Source of the DNA: Aricia agestis
Lineage: Eukaryota; Arthropoda; Insecta; Lepidoptera; Lycaenidae
NCBI RefSeq assembly: GCF_905147365.1
Contig: NC_056416.1
Location: 7,646,001 to 7,710,000 of the forward strand
DNA length: 64,000 bases
Direction of reading: 5' to 3'
How positions within the stretch are numbered: the stretch's first letter is position 1; each line of letters opens with the position of its first letter. Made by a program: the position numbers and the translations under genes. This document shows, piece by piece, positions 32,930 through 43,517 of the stretch. Below the pieces are notes generated by a model that was not told the DNA's origin, ran no database searches, and saw nothing but the letters and a program-made list of their open reading frames with translations.

Positions 32930-33713
32930 TTGTAGAATATTTGGCACAATCAATTGCAGTAGAATATGTACATTGAAAAAAATAGAAGTTTGTAAAAAAG
33001 CCAACTAGCTAATAGCTCGAAAGTTTAAATTTAAAAGCATCGAGATTTTGATTATACATTGTGTAGATTTTTTATTATAAAAAGAAGTACATTATAAAGT
33101 TATGCAAAATCTAAGAAAAATAAACAAAACATTTGCCAATACGGCTCGACAAGGCTTTATATGAACATGGGTGACATTGACGAGAGCGCTGCTTCTTCTT
33201 CTTTTTTTTTTCATATAATGGCACTTCGGCTATAACTATGGCCAGTGTTGAGTATAATATTATGGCGGGAAAACAATATTCTTTATCACAATTTTTTATA
33301 TATTATCGTCAGGTCAGTCAGGTCCAAAGTCTAGTCAAAGTCTAAGTATAAAGTCAATACAGTCAAGAAGTCAAGTCGGTCGATTCAGTAAAGTGGTAGG
33401 ACGCTTTACTGAAACTTTTGATGGAGTTTTGGAGGGAACACAAAAGAGCACGTTTCTGGTTACTACCTCACTTTCCCACACTTGTGCACGATAACAAATA
33501 TTTAATGGTTAATATCCTACCAATATTACACATTAAAAACCCAGATAACACAATTTTAGGAAAATAATATAAAAACACAACATCACTCTTTCACATTCGT
33601 CCAAAAACTCTTCTTTTTGATAATGGGCAATGGCCAATTGGCCAATGGCTCCTTGGGCTTGGTGAGTTGCCACAGAGGCCGCTGCTCGTCACAGATGTTA
33701 CGTAGTATATGAC
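32930..33713. other. Upstream region of the GPR143-like gene
   Basis: Contains an AGTCAAAGTC-rich cryptic simple repeat (33305-33385) and T-rich tracts. No other gene seen; the receptor's promoter should lie here. Confidence 0.4.
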
Positions 33714-33899
33714 CAGTGTTGTCACATCTACCAACTTTATGGTAGATCTACCTATTTCACCTCCCTTCTACCTATCTACCAACTTCGGTATCAAATCTAC
33801 CTATTTTTCAAATTTCAACATGTCATTGTTCACATACAAATAATAAGCGTTACAGACTCCTCAGATAGAATTTTGGTACATTGAGTCGTCTTGGCAAAA

Positions 33900-34205
33900 T
33901 ACTTCCTTCGACAGCAATTATGATTTAAGAAAAAATCAGGCCACTACTACACTAGCTGCAGCTGTTCCTGAGCCCGAAGTCTTCTGTAAACATGTTGCAA
34001 CAATAAAAAAGGAGACCAATCCCCAATGTTTCCCCTGCTTTGTGGATTTGTGAGACAATTACTTGCACTTCCACATAGCAGTGCGTATGTTGAGAGCTAG
34101 TTGAGAGACTGTTCTCCTTTGTCAACAATTTAAATATATGACAGAGAAACCGACCCAGCACTGACACATTGGAAGGTTTGCTTCCACTGACGTCTGACCT
34201 CCATT
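33900..34205 (+). pseudogene. hAT transposase C-terminus, broken
   Basis: In + strand frames around 34058-34205, LALPHSSAYVES, a frame change, LFSFVNNLNI, a stop, then QRNRPSTDTLEGLLPLT. This is the order of the hAT dimerisation domain (LPHS..VER.FS..N...RN.L...T..GLL). Stops and at least one frameshift make it non-functional. Confidence 0.75.
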
Positions 34206-34227
34206 ATACAAGTACGCTGGACTTATG

Positions 34228-34509
34228 ATACCCTTTGAAATGACAGCTATTTTTTGTATCTATTTGAAGCGGAATCAGCGCCCCCAATGCGGGGGAAGAG
34301 AACAAAATCTGACGTAAAAATGACGTTTGAAAGTTGCCATATTGTCGCTGATAGCAGTAGTGAGAGGACTTGGAACTTATACTAGTGATGACTGATGACA
34401 ACCAATTACGAATAACCGGCCATTTTCAATTGACGTCAGATTTAATTTTCTTACCCGGCATTGGGGGCGCTAATTCCGCTTCAAATAGGCACAAAAAGCA
34501 GGTGGGTAT
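34228..34509. mobile_element. 282-bp nested MITE
   Basis: CTTATG flanks both sides (34222-34227, 34510-34515). Outer ATACCC/GGGTAT and strong inner inverted repeats ATTTGAAGCGGAAT.AGCG and its complement. Inserted in the hAT remnant. Confidence 0.8.
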
Positions 34510-34853
34510 CTTATGTGCAGCGTACTACTTGTATAATAGAGGTCAGTGTTTGCTTCATACGAAGAGGTTCATTTCAATTTCAAGGAACGAAGAGCCGAGT
34601 GCCGTCACAACAACCAATAAAATTAAACACCATCAATAAAACTCTATGGATATACTCGCATTTTTTATTCTACAAAATTTACTGATATGAGGGTGGTAGA
34701 TCTACCAATTTTTGATTCTAACGTCTACCTAATTCTAACAATTTTTGGCATGACTTCTACTGATTTTCTAAAATTTGGTGTGGCAACACAGTATATGACA
34801 TTCTCTTTGGTAACAGACGCTCGCTCATCGCTGCCATTGACTTTTATAGCGCT

Positions 34854-35209
34854 AAGCGCTTATTCCACTTATCCTAGCTAGGATCCTAAAAAATTTAGTC
34901 AAGTGGAATAACATTTAGAAAGCTAGGATCCTAGCTAGGTTAGGATCCTAACCAGCAGACTTAATAAATTACCTACAAATGGATTCCAGATCTTATAACA
35001 TAATATAAATATTGACTTTAATACAGATTTAGCAGTTCCCACTACAGATAAAAGGTTGAAACCATCTGGCAACACTGATTTAGTCATTCAGGAGCCACAT
35101 TTTTTTCCGATTTAGGATCCTAGCTTTCTAAATGTTATTCCACTTGACTAAATTTTTTAGGATCCTAGCTAGGACTTCCTAAATAGGACAAGACGTGGAA
35201 TAAGCGCTT
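34854..35209. mobile_element. 356-bp MITE with AAGCGCTTATTCCAC ends
   Basis: Left AAGCGCTTATTCCACTT, right ACGTGGAATAAGCGCTT. Long subterminal inverted sections include TAGGATCCTAGCT and AAGTGGAATAACATTTAGAA. TA lies directly outside both ends, but no longer TSD is clear. Confidence 0.8.
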
Positions 35210-35220
35210 TAGTCAGCAGA

Positions 35221-35466
35221 CTTTTTTTTTTCTTTTCTTTTATGAAATAAGGGGGCAAGCGAGCAAACGGGTCACCTGATGGAAAGCAACTTCCGTCGCC
35301 CATGGACACTCGTAGCATCAGAGGAGCTGCAGGTGCGTTGCCGGCCTTTTAAGAGGGAATAGGGTAATAGGGGAGGGTAGAGATGGGAAGGGAATAGGGG
35401 TGGGTAGGGAAGGGAAAAGGGGAGGGTAGGGAAGGGAATAGGGTAGGGATTGGGCCTCCGGTAAAC
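35221..35466 (-). mobile_element. Short non-autonomous LINE derivative, 5'-truncated
   Basis: T-run at 35221-35240, then the reversed tail ATAAGGGGGCAAGCGAGC and the GGGAAGGG-rich middle. It stops within TTGGGCCTCCGGTAAAC, so the CGTGGGAG head is missing. Confidence 0.8.
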
Positions 35467-35485
35467 AAAACAGACTTCAACCATA

Positions 35486-35775
35486 TTTTTTTTTTAAGAG
35501 CCTATTCTGTCCCACTGCTAGGCAAGGGCCTCCCCCAAAGTCTTCCAGTTCTGTCGATCCAACGCAGCCGTAGGCTAACCTGGCTCTAATTTGTCAAGCT
35601 CATCGCGCCACCTTTTTCGAGGCCGGCCACGGCGGCGTCGTCCATCATCTGGTACCCATTCTGTGGTGATCTTTGCCCAGCGGTCGGGATGCAAGCGACT
35701 TGTATGGCCCGCCCAGTCCCATTTTAGCGTGGCAGCTTTTATGCCGACGTCTGCAATACCAGTTTTGGAGCGCGG
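35486..35775 (-). pseudogene. RTE-type LINE 3' end
   Basis: On the - strand the frame reads KWDWAGHTSRLHPDRWAKIT ... GRRRRGRPRKRWRDELDKL, then, after a stop, ALDRQNWKTLGEALA and QWD, followed by an A-run. The WAGH..R....RW and RGRP..RW motifs and the DR..W...GEA..QWD end are characteristic of RTE-clade ORF2 C-termini. Strongly 5'-truncated and broken. Confidence 0.8.
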
Positions 35776-36010
35776 TGTACTATTTCTTATTCTATCTGTG
35801 TGTCAACCATAAATAAAAGAGTATAATTCGTATGTATAGGTTTGTAACTCAAAAATCTGTCATCTTTTCTATTGTGTGTTGTAGTTTTATTTGTTAAAAA
35901 AATGTATGATAAAAGCATAATTTTAAAATAATATTGGCTCGATGCACTCCTTCTCCATATAAACTATAACTGTGCGAAATTTCATGCACCTACGTTTCCC
36001 CATTTTTCGT

Positions 36011-36589
36011 AAAAAGGGTTACAAAGTTTTTCTCCCACGTATTAATATAAAGATAAAAGTGTTAATAAAGGTTTTTAGTGAACATTTAATACTAGATGTT
36101 GTTGAGTTTTGTGCTTCCGCTAAATAATAAACCATAAGAATGGCCAAAGAATGCCTCTAACACGTGGATTTAACATTAAATACGTAAGTTTTGAACAGTC
36201 TGTCAGAACTGCCAATACATGTCAAAAATAACGTTTTTGTATGATAGAAGCAGAGTATACATTAGCTTGCTATAATGTTTACTCTATGGATAGAAGCGTT
36301 TAGAGTTCGACAAGGCTGTTTTTGAACGTGGCGAGAAAAGGAACTAACGCTTCTATCATACAAAAACGTAATTTTTGACATGTATTGGCAGTTCTGACAG
36401 ACTGTTCAAAACTTACGTATTTAATGTTAAATCCACGTGTTAGATGCATTCTTTGGCCATTCTTATGGTTTATTATTTAGCGGAAGCACAAAACTCAACA
36501 ACATCTAGCATTAAATGTTCACTAAAAACCTTTATTAACACTTTTATCTTTATATTAATACGTGGGAGAAAAACTTTGTAACCCTTTTT
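36011..36589. mobile_element. Large foldback: 241-bp arms
   Basis: 36011-36251 and 36349-36589 are near-perfect inverted copies starting AAAAAGGGTTACAAAG. The loop holds GAGTTCGACAAGGCTGTTT, which recurs with part of the arm at about 42035-42100. No coding content. Confidence 0.88.
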
Positions 36590-37231
36590 AATATGTTAGA
36601 ATATTATGTTTAATAATATTATAACTTGGTATAATAATAATTAATCTATCTTATCTTATAGAACTCCTGCATTTCTAATATATAAGATATTCTATAAGAT
36701 AAGATAGATTGATTATTATTATACCACGTTATAATATTATTAAACATAATATTCTAACATATTAAAAACTATAAACAAAAACATAATAACTAATAAGTAT
36801 GATTAGTTCTATGTTAGTAAAAAATAAAACGCCATCTGTTGAATCGTATTAGAACTAAAATGTTCATTGCATCGATATATTTCTGGATTTTTTATAATAT
36901 TATACATAAAATATATTTAAGATTTTTGAAATATTATTTTAATACACATCCAAGTCCCAGGAACATTGAAAACTTTTTGTTCCGCCTGCGGGACTCGAAC
37001 CCAGGACCCCCGGGATGAGCGCTGGCCACGCGCAATTCGAATTAATTTTCATCGATATTTTCATGGAAATAAGATATTTTCCCACATCAAAATGTAGCCT
37101 ATGTCCTTTCTCAGACTCTAGAATAACTGTGTACAAAATTTCATTGCAATCGGTTCAGTAGTTTTGGCGTGAAAGCGAGACAGACAGACAGACAGACAGA
37201 GATACTTTCGCATTTATAATATTAGTATGGA
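36590..37231 (-). mobile_element. Helitron/SINE composite, copy C, with inverted end
   Basis: Read from 37231 on the - strand: TCCATACTAATATTATAAAT, (GTCT)n, the tRNA-like B box, then AGAAATATATCGATGCAATG, matching copies A and B. At the far end it folds back on itself (36590-36675 versus about 36683-36768, TAATAATAATC... arms). Confidence 0.8.
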
Positions 37232-37463
37232 TTTAAATATCATAGTTATACGTAGAATGTAACTGAGAAAAATGCAAACAATCATTGTGTACATAAAATA
37301 TGTTTATTTATCAATAAAGAGTAAATTGGCTACATGCAGACAAAAGATTATAATATCACTTAGAAAATTATTTCTAGGGACTTTTATATTATTGGTACTT
37401 AACGTACTTGGAACTTATTTTTTATTACCAATTAGTCTTCAGCTACCTATGTTTTAGTTTAAA

Positions 37464-39041
37464 TTAGTTATTATTTGTATCGTTAGTGGACGTTTCTAAG
37501 GGTATGACAGTAAGATTGTGATTAATACCGAAACACGGATTTATTGGATCACGTTTTTCACCTGGTTCAGGTGAACAATTATTATTGGTGTCTAGCTTTG
37601 GTTCATCAGGAATATCTTGGGATTTATTAAGATTTAGTGGTTGGTCTGCTGCTAGTAACTGGTTGGGCGTTAGAACGACATCTGTTGTTGTACTTATAAT
37701 AATATCTGTAACGTTTGCTGTTTGATCTATTATAGGCTCTGTCACATTATTCTCAGCAGCCGTATTGAGAAGAATCGAACATGGTATTGTGGTCATAAAT
37801 TCTTTTTCTGATTTGGTTACGACAGTGATTATACACTTAGTTTTATTATTAGTATTACTATCAACACCTAGATCTTTGACATCAGCATCTGGCGTAAAAG
37901 ATGTAGCAATCGAACATGGTATAGCCAGTACTTCAGATTTTTCATCATTGGTAATTGTCAATGTACAGTTGACTAAATCTCCTAATATTGGGTCCACTAC
38001 TGGCACAGTACTATTATCAGGAGCGACTGCAATAGGTTGACCTCGATTGTCATAAATAACAGTATGGTGATGATGTCCCGTCGATCGCGCTAAGTTCCAA
38101 AGAGCTAAGCCAGTTAATACCGTTCCAATACCGGCTCCCGCCAATCCCACTCCAGCCAATGTACTGCCACTACGCCCTACTCCTCCAAAACCTTTTCCAC
38201 TATTATAGTTTCCAAAGTATCCTGGCATTTGTGCTCCAGAACTTCCGGGGTTTCCATATCCACCATAGTTATTATGTCCACTATTATAAGGTGGAGGGGG
38301 TCCTTGAGGATGATTGTAATGGTTACCACTAGAGTACGGTGATGGTGCGCCTTGGTATTGATTGTTTACGTTCGAGTAACCTCCGTTTCCAGGCGCTCTA
38401 TAAGAATTTCCAGGGTTATTGGCTTGATATGGAGGCGGTGCTACGTTTGTGTTTGGCATTCCTTGTACCTGTCCATGTCCCATATTCGACGAAGAATGTC
38501 CTGAGAGACCATTTGATGAAGGATAAGGACTCTGAGGTCGGTTTGCATTTAGGTTCGTTCCTTGTCCAGATAAACCAGATCCTTGTGGATACCCTGAGCC
38601 AGGGCTAGAATCACCGGAAAGACCTTTAGAAGCAGGATATGAATGACTCATTTGATTATTTGATGAAGGTACACTTTGCTGAACTGGTGCATTACTTCTT
38701 TGAACATTTTCTTCATAAGTTGACTTCTTTGGTTGATTATTGCCAGAAAGTCCGGTATTACTTGAAGGATATGAATGTTCGGAAGTTCGAGGCTTCGATT
38801 GTTTTGAAGAGTAGGTTTGTGTTTTTTGCGCTGGTTTTTCTTGCCACCCAAAAAGCGTTGGTTTAGGTGCAGAAGCTTGTGGTTTACTCAACGATGTTGG
38901 TGCTGGTTGAGGATATGAATTTGTTTTTCTGCTGGATCCACGACTTGAACTCGAGCTTCGGCTTCTCGATAGTTTCTTCGTATCAGCATTAATTGTCAAA
39001 TAAAATATTAACAAAAAGGTAAACAGTAGACGCTTATTCAT
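37464..39041 (-). CDS. Secreted low-complexity protein with duplicated Cys module
   Basis: Single exon, 525 aa. Residues 1-19 are a signal peptide (KRLLFTFLLIFYLTI). Next are a basic RS-rich patch (22-40) and a Pro/Tyr/Gly/Asn/Ser-rich region (41-285) with four YP-(x)n-GLSG repeats near 91-100, 135-143, 151-158 and 173-181. A Gly/Ala hydrophobic segment follows (about 292-317, LAGVGLAGAGIGTVLTGLAL), then HHHH. The C-terminal region has six Cys, including two copies of C-x16-17-C ending IPCSI (359-376 and 403-421). All nine N-x-S/T sites lie after residue 340, which suggests an extracellular or luminal C-terminus. I do not recognise the family. The order resembles vertebrate prion-type proteins, but that is only a resemblance. 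A at -3 of the ATG supports the start. Confidence 0.85.
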   Translation of the reverse strand: MNKRLLFTFLLIFYLTINADTKKLSRSRSSSSSRGSSRKTNSYPQPAPTSLSKPQASAPKPTLFGWQEKPAQKTQTYSSKQSKPRTSEHSYPSSNTGLSGNNQPKKSTYEENVQRSNAPVQQSVPSSNNQMSHSYPASKGLSGDSSPGSGYPQGSGLSGQGTNLNANRPQSPYPSSNGLSGHSSSNMGHGQVQGMPNTNVAPPPYQANNPGNSYRAPGNGGYSNVNNQYQGAPSPYSSGNHYNHPQGPPPPYNSGHNNYGGYGNPGSSGAQMPGYFGNYNSGKGFGGVGRSGSTLAGVGLAGAGIGTVLTGLALWNLARSTGHHHHTVIYDNRGQPIAVAPDNSTVPVVDPILGDLVNCTLTITNDEKSEVLAIPCSIATSFTPDADVKDLGVDSNTNNKTKCIITVVTKSEKEFMTTIPCSILLNTAAENNVTEPIIDQTANVTDIIISTTTDVVLTPNQLLAADQPLNLNKSQDIPDEPKLDTNNNCSPEPGEKRDPINPCFGINHNLTVIPLETSTNDTNNN

Positions 39042-39779
39042 TTTTACGCATTAAAAAATATATTATAACACAGAAATAAACCGTAACACTCACAGAGTAT
39101 ATGTTTGCTTTTCACAGCTTGTTTTTCGAATGCGGTCGTTGGATGTACAACGTATATTGTGCTCTATAAAATCATTATCCACTAGGGTGTACACTATTTT
39201 AAGAATTCGTGTTTGACACGCGCATAATAGAGTTTGGTTACGAGTTACGACTCTAACGATCAATAACTTGTACTATAATTAGCTGACCTTTTTACTCGTC
39301 GCACTTAAATTACAAAAATGTAAAAAATAATGTTGTACCTACGAACTACTACAAATTTTTACGTCTTTTAATGATTTTGAGTTCTATCTAGATTGCACAT
39401 TATAATATTATTAAGGCTTGATATTATGTTTAGTGACCATACACATACAAATGTTACCATAAACGTTTTAGGCATCATCGGTGAACGGACTGATTCTAGT
39501 GTCTTCATACGGGCAAAATAGAATACCTACCGCTAAAAACATACATTTTCCTGCGTTAAACAAAATCGTGGGCAACCTTGTAGTTATAATGTATTTGCTC
39601 CCTATCATATTTTGATTTATTCACTAGCCGTACCTACATGGTACATTCAACAATTTATTTAAACAATAAATACCCAGGAATTAAATTTTATTATTTTAGC
39701 TGATTACGGCGAAGCCATAAGGAATAATAATAATTAAATGGCAGCTAACACATCGATATTTGTAGTATTAATGAAATTT
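39042..39779. other. 5' flank of the secreted-protein gene
   Basis: No coding sequence or clear repeat found. The promoter of the - strand gene should be at the left end. Confidence 0.4.
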
Positions 39780-40412
39780 TTAGGGTTCCGTACCCAAAGG
39801 GTAAAAACGGGACCCTATTACTAAGACTTCGATGTCTGTCCGTCTGTCTGTCTGTCTCTCTCTAGGCTGTATCTCAAGAACCGCTATAGCTAGACTTCTG
39901 AAATTTTCACAGATTATGTATTTTAGTGCCGCTATAACAATAAACTAAGTGTCTAGTCGTCCGATTACCGGATGAATAAAATAAATTTTAGTCGTCCGAT
40001 TATCGGACGAATAGATTATCCTAATCGTCCGGTAATCGGATGAATTATTATTTTTAATCATCCGGTAATCGGACGACTAAGATTTATTTTATTCATCAGA
40101 TATGAGACTAGCAACAGCCAACAATAAATACTAAAATCAAAATAAAGTTAATATTTAACATTTAATTTATCTCCCATACGACAAACGTGATTTTTTTGGT
40201 ATTTTTAGCTCGTAATCCATAATGGCAACATGTAGGAAATTTTCATAAAATCCTCAATTATATTATGTGTTTTTTGATAATAAATAATAATATCATATTA
40301 AAATAAAATAAAAATTTAAGGGGGGCTCCCTAAAAAACACATTTTTGGCCTATTTTGCTCTATAACGGTACGGAACTCTTCGTGCGCGAGTCCGACTCGC
40401 ACTTGGCCGATT
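39780..40412 (+). repeat. GTACGGAACCC dispersed repeat, interrupted
   Basis: From AGGGTTCCGTACCCAAAGGG to GTACGGAACTCTTCGTGCGC and ACTTGGCCGA. Interrupted at 39956-40098 by a palindrome array. Confidence 0.75.
39956..40098. repeat. Palindromic TCGTCCGAT...ATCGGACGA array
   Basis: Four units of the form TCGTCCGATTACCGGATGA (each an imperfect palindrome) separated by AT-rich spacers. The outer AATAAAATAAAT and ATTTATTTTATT make the whole block an inverted repeat. Other copies of the host repeat (for example 9640-9680) run through this point without it. Confidence 0.8.
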
Positions 40413-41730
40413 ATTTAGAATATTTAGCCACTGTCCCATGTTTGCACCAAAGGTGCGAATTTAGGTTATGATAATTACCTGTAATATTCTTATTATTTTT
40501 AAATATTATAAGCATTTTTTCTATATTATTATACCACTGAAATATTCTTAAATATAAAATATAAATATGAACATAGTACAACACAGATTCTACTGTAATT
40601 GCATCATTGCGGATGTGTTGATTACCCCGGTTAACACATCAAAGATACAAAGGTTGAAAAATGAATAAAAGCAAAAGGGATAAGGACCTTAAACCCAGTA
40701 CGAAAAGTTTATAATCCCAAAGATACAATCCGTAATTCTTATCAATTGTAAATCGCTCATCGCTTCACCAATTGGTCAATTATTTTTGTTATTCATGCTT
40801 GTATGTTGAACGGTCGTACCTCAGACCTAATAAAAAGTCCGTACTTATATTATTATAGATATTATATGTACTTATATTATGTACATGGCTTCATCTAGTC
40901 ACAATGTTAGACCGCGTACTCCTCCGAAATGGCTTTACTGATTTTATCCAGATTTTATATGCATATTCAGTGGGTCTGAGAATCGGCTACTGGGTACTTT
41001 TTATATTGATAAGTGCATTTGTTGATTTATTCAACAAAATAGTAAATAATTACAACTCGAGACTGACGGCGACCATTGTTTGTGCGACGGAAAAGCGATG
41101 GACGTTGCCATGGTGACATACTTATTTAGTCACTTCAATAAAATAATACGGGCAAAATAATGTATATGGCAAAGAAACGTTTGCCGGGACAGCTAGTTGG
41201 TTTATAATATTTTTGTTTTATATTTAGGTAAGTACATATCTTACTTAATAGTAACATAATAAAACTCCATCTGATGCATAGAGATAATATATTATATATA
41301 TTAACATAGAGCACAATAAAACATCTGATAAGTTCATTCGTAGTGATCTCAGGTAGGTAGTGATTATCCCAGTAGAGTACTAGATTTTTTTTAAATTAAG
41401 TAATTATATCAGATCAGATGTTTTTGCACCAGTGTTTAGAGGAGGTCACAATTAGCTTAAATTAAAAAACTCGACCAAATCCCATGTGTGTGTGTTTGAA
41501 GGTCCAATTTTTTTTAGCTATATCTCCTTTATTTTTTATTTTCAAGAAAATGATATGGATCAAAGGATCATGGGCATTTTAGTATAAGTTTTAACAGAGA
41601 TACCATTAGAGAGAGAAATATATACCATTAGATAGCCCTTAGTGAGTAGGTAAAAAAGTTATATGGCGCCCAGCCCCTAGCAACTGTACTTTTTGAAATA
41701 ATGTACAGTCAACGTACAAGCCCGGCGTTA
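40413..41730. other. Mostly unassigned stretch
   Basis: A Helitron tail (GCCGGGACAGCTAG|T) ends at about 41195. Short frames such as 40904-41116 have no recognisable content. No gene seen. Confidence 0.4.
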
Positions 41731-41880
41731 CCGAAAGGGCATAAAAACGATTGACGACTTTTGACGACCTGTCAAATAAAAGTTGTTACAATTTTCATTA
41801 GACTGCCTCTCTCTTTTCATCTTGTTATAATTCCATAAAGGATTTTCTTCTCTCTCGCACTCTTTGTTGGTTTATGCATT
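41731..41880 (+). repeat. 150-bp dispersed repeat, copy 1
   Basis: Nearly identical to 52351-52500 (ACCGAAAGGGCATAAAAACG ... CTCTCGCACTCTTTGTTGG, one visible difference in the ATC(T/A)TG stretch). Flanking similarity decays on the right (CTATCGTG ... GTCGCAG). Confidence 0.85.
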
Positions 41881-42344
41881 ATAAGTTTATGGTCTATCGT
41901 GTCGTGTCGTTATCGTCGCAGTCATGTCACACTGTGAAAACGCCCAATGGTACTGACATGACAATTATTGACAGTCAGTGACATCGACATCTCATTGACA
42001 TGATCTCAGAAGTCACAATATTCGCATCCCTAGTAGAGTTCGACAAGGCTGTTTATGAACTAACGCTTCTATCATACAAAAACGTCATTTTTGACAGTTC
42101 TCCTTTACCAGTAGCGCCATTGACCTTTATAAGTGGACTCGGCTTGGTCTCTACCAAATCAAAATACTGTGGCCGGTCCGCCATTTTATGTTCCGGTTCT
42201 CCGAGGTACATAAACTGTCAAAGTGTCGTATTATAGGGATGTCGAAATTGAAAGAAAATATCGATATATCGATACATCGATATTTGAAAAAATATCAATA
42301 TCGGTCTCGATAATTTTTAAATTTTTTAATGTGAAGCAACAACA

Positions 42345-43131
42345 ATATAATTACGACGAGGTAAATAGTGCTCTCTCAAAAATAGTACAATTGTTTAATG
42401 CTAATAATTTACTATTAAATTCTAACAAAACGAAATGTTTAAAGTTCAGTTTGCCAATTGTTAGACAAGTACAAACCAATGTACTATTAAATGATGAGAA
42501 AATTAAATTAGTGGACACCACTGTTTTCCTAGGTATAACTTTAGACAGTAAATTACGGTGGGGTCCGCATATTGCAAATCTGGCGGATAGGCTCAGTTCT
42601 GCAGCATATGCTGTTAAAAAATCAGAAAAATAACTGATGTAGAAACAGCGCGACTTGTTTACTTTAGTTACTTCCACAGCATTATGTCCTATGGAATCCT
42701 TCTATGGGGAAATGCAGCGGGCATTAATTCAATATTCGTGCTGCAGAAGCGAGCCATACGTTCTATTTATAAGATGTCATCGTGTGAATCCTTAAGAGAA
42801 AAGTTTAAGGAAATAAATATTCTGACCGTCGCATCTCAATATGTTTTGGATAACGTAGTATGTAAGAAAGAACTTAAATAATTTCAAAAAGAAAAGCGAC
42901 AATCATTGTTTTAACACTAGGAATAAGAACAAATTAGAAATACCAGTGATCAGACTCAGCAAAGTCAGCAAATCTTTTAAAGACCAGTGTATACGCCTGT
43001 ACAATAGAATCCCAGAAAACGTTCAAAATCTCTCTATCAATAAATTTAAAAACTTAGTAAAAGAACGTTTGTGTACTAAAGCTTATTATAAAATCAATGA
43101 TTTCATCGACGACAACACACCTTGGGAATAG
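42345..43131 (+). pseudogene. Jockey-type LINE ORF2 C-terminal fragment
   Basis: Frames read LFNANNLLLNSNKTKCLKFS, TTVFLGITLDSKLRWGPHI, then after a frame change SIMSYGILLWGN and ILQKRAIR-like VLQKRAIRSIYKM, and finally FKDQCIRLYNRIPENVQNL. This is the region just after the reverse-transcriptase catalytic core. It is 5'-truncated, with frame breaks near 42630 and 42880. Confidence 0.85.
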
Positions 43132-43163
43132 GGTGGTTCTTACAGGCTACTAGTAAATCTATA

Positions 43164-43515
43164 TCTATACTAATATTATAAATGCGAAAGTATCTCTGTC
43201 TGTCTGTCTGTCTCGCTTTCACGCCAAAACTACCGAACCGATTGTAATAAAATTTTGTATACAGATAGTCTAAAGCCTGAGAAAGGACATGGGCTACTTT
43301 TTTACCGGAAAAAAGGGTTGTAAGAGGGTGAAAATACGAAAATTTGTTCAAATTAAGTTAGTTCCAAAAATTCATACTAGATGGCGCCGCGCGTCTCTTA
43401 CATCGCGCTAACGCTTGCCCAACATCTTTCTTTAACAGGTGGTATCATTACACATTAAAATTTCGATTTTTTTCGATTGTTTTTATTATTTTACGTTATT
43501 TAATAAGTCAGTACT
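43164..43515 (+). mobile_element. Helitron head, 3' part replaced
   Basis: A|TCTATACTAATATTATAAAT and (GTCT)n, as in 44894-45545. It runs into another Helitron-type head at about 43518 (TCTACACTACTATTATAAAG with a GTTT tract). Confidence 0.7.
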
Positions 43516-43517
43516 TT

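Larger units (their letters stand above)
33714..34791 (+). mobile_element. hAT transposon remnant with transposase trace
   Basis: 8-bp TSD TATATGAC at 33706-33713 and 34792-34799. Ends CAGTGTTGTCACATC and the reverse of CTGTGTTGCCACACC. Between them is a broken transposase C-terminus (next entry) and a younger nested element (34228-34509). Confidence 0.88.

Noticed and set aside
40904..41116. 70-codon frame with a hydrophobic stretch
   Set aside because: No signal context, no homology I can see, and it sits in a repeat-rich stretch between Helitron pieces.
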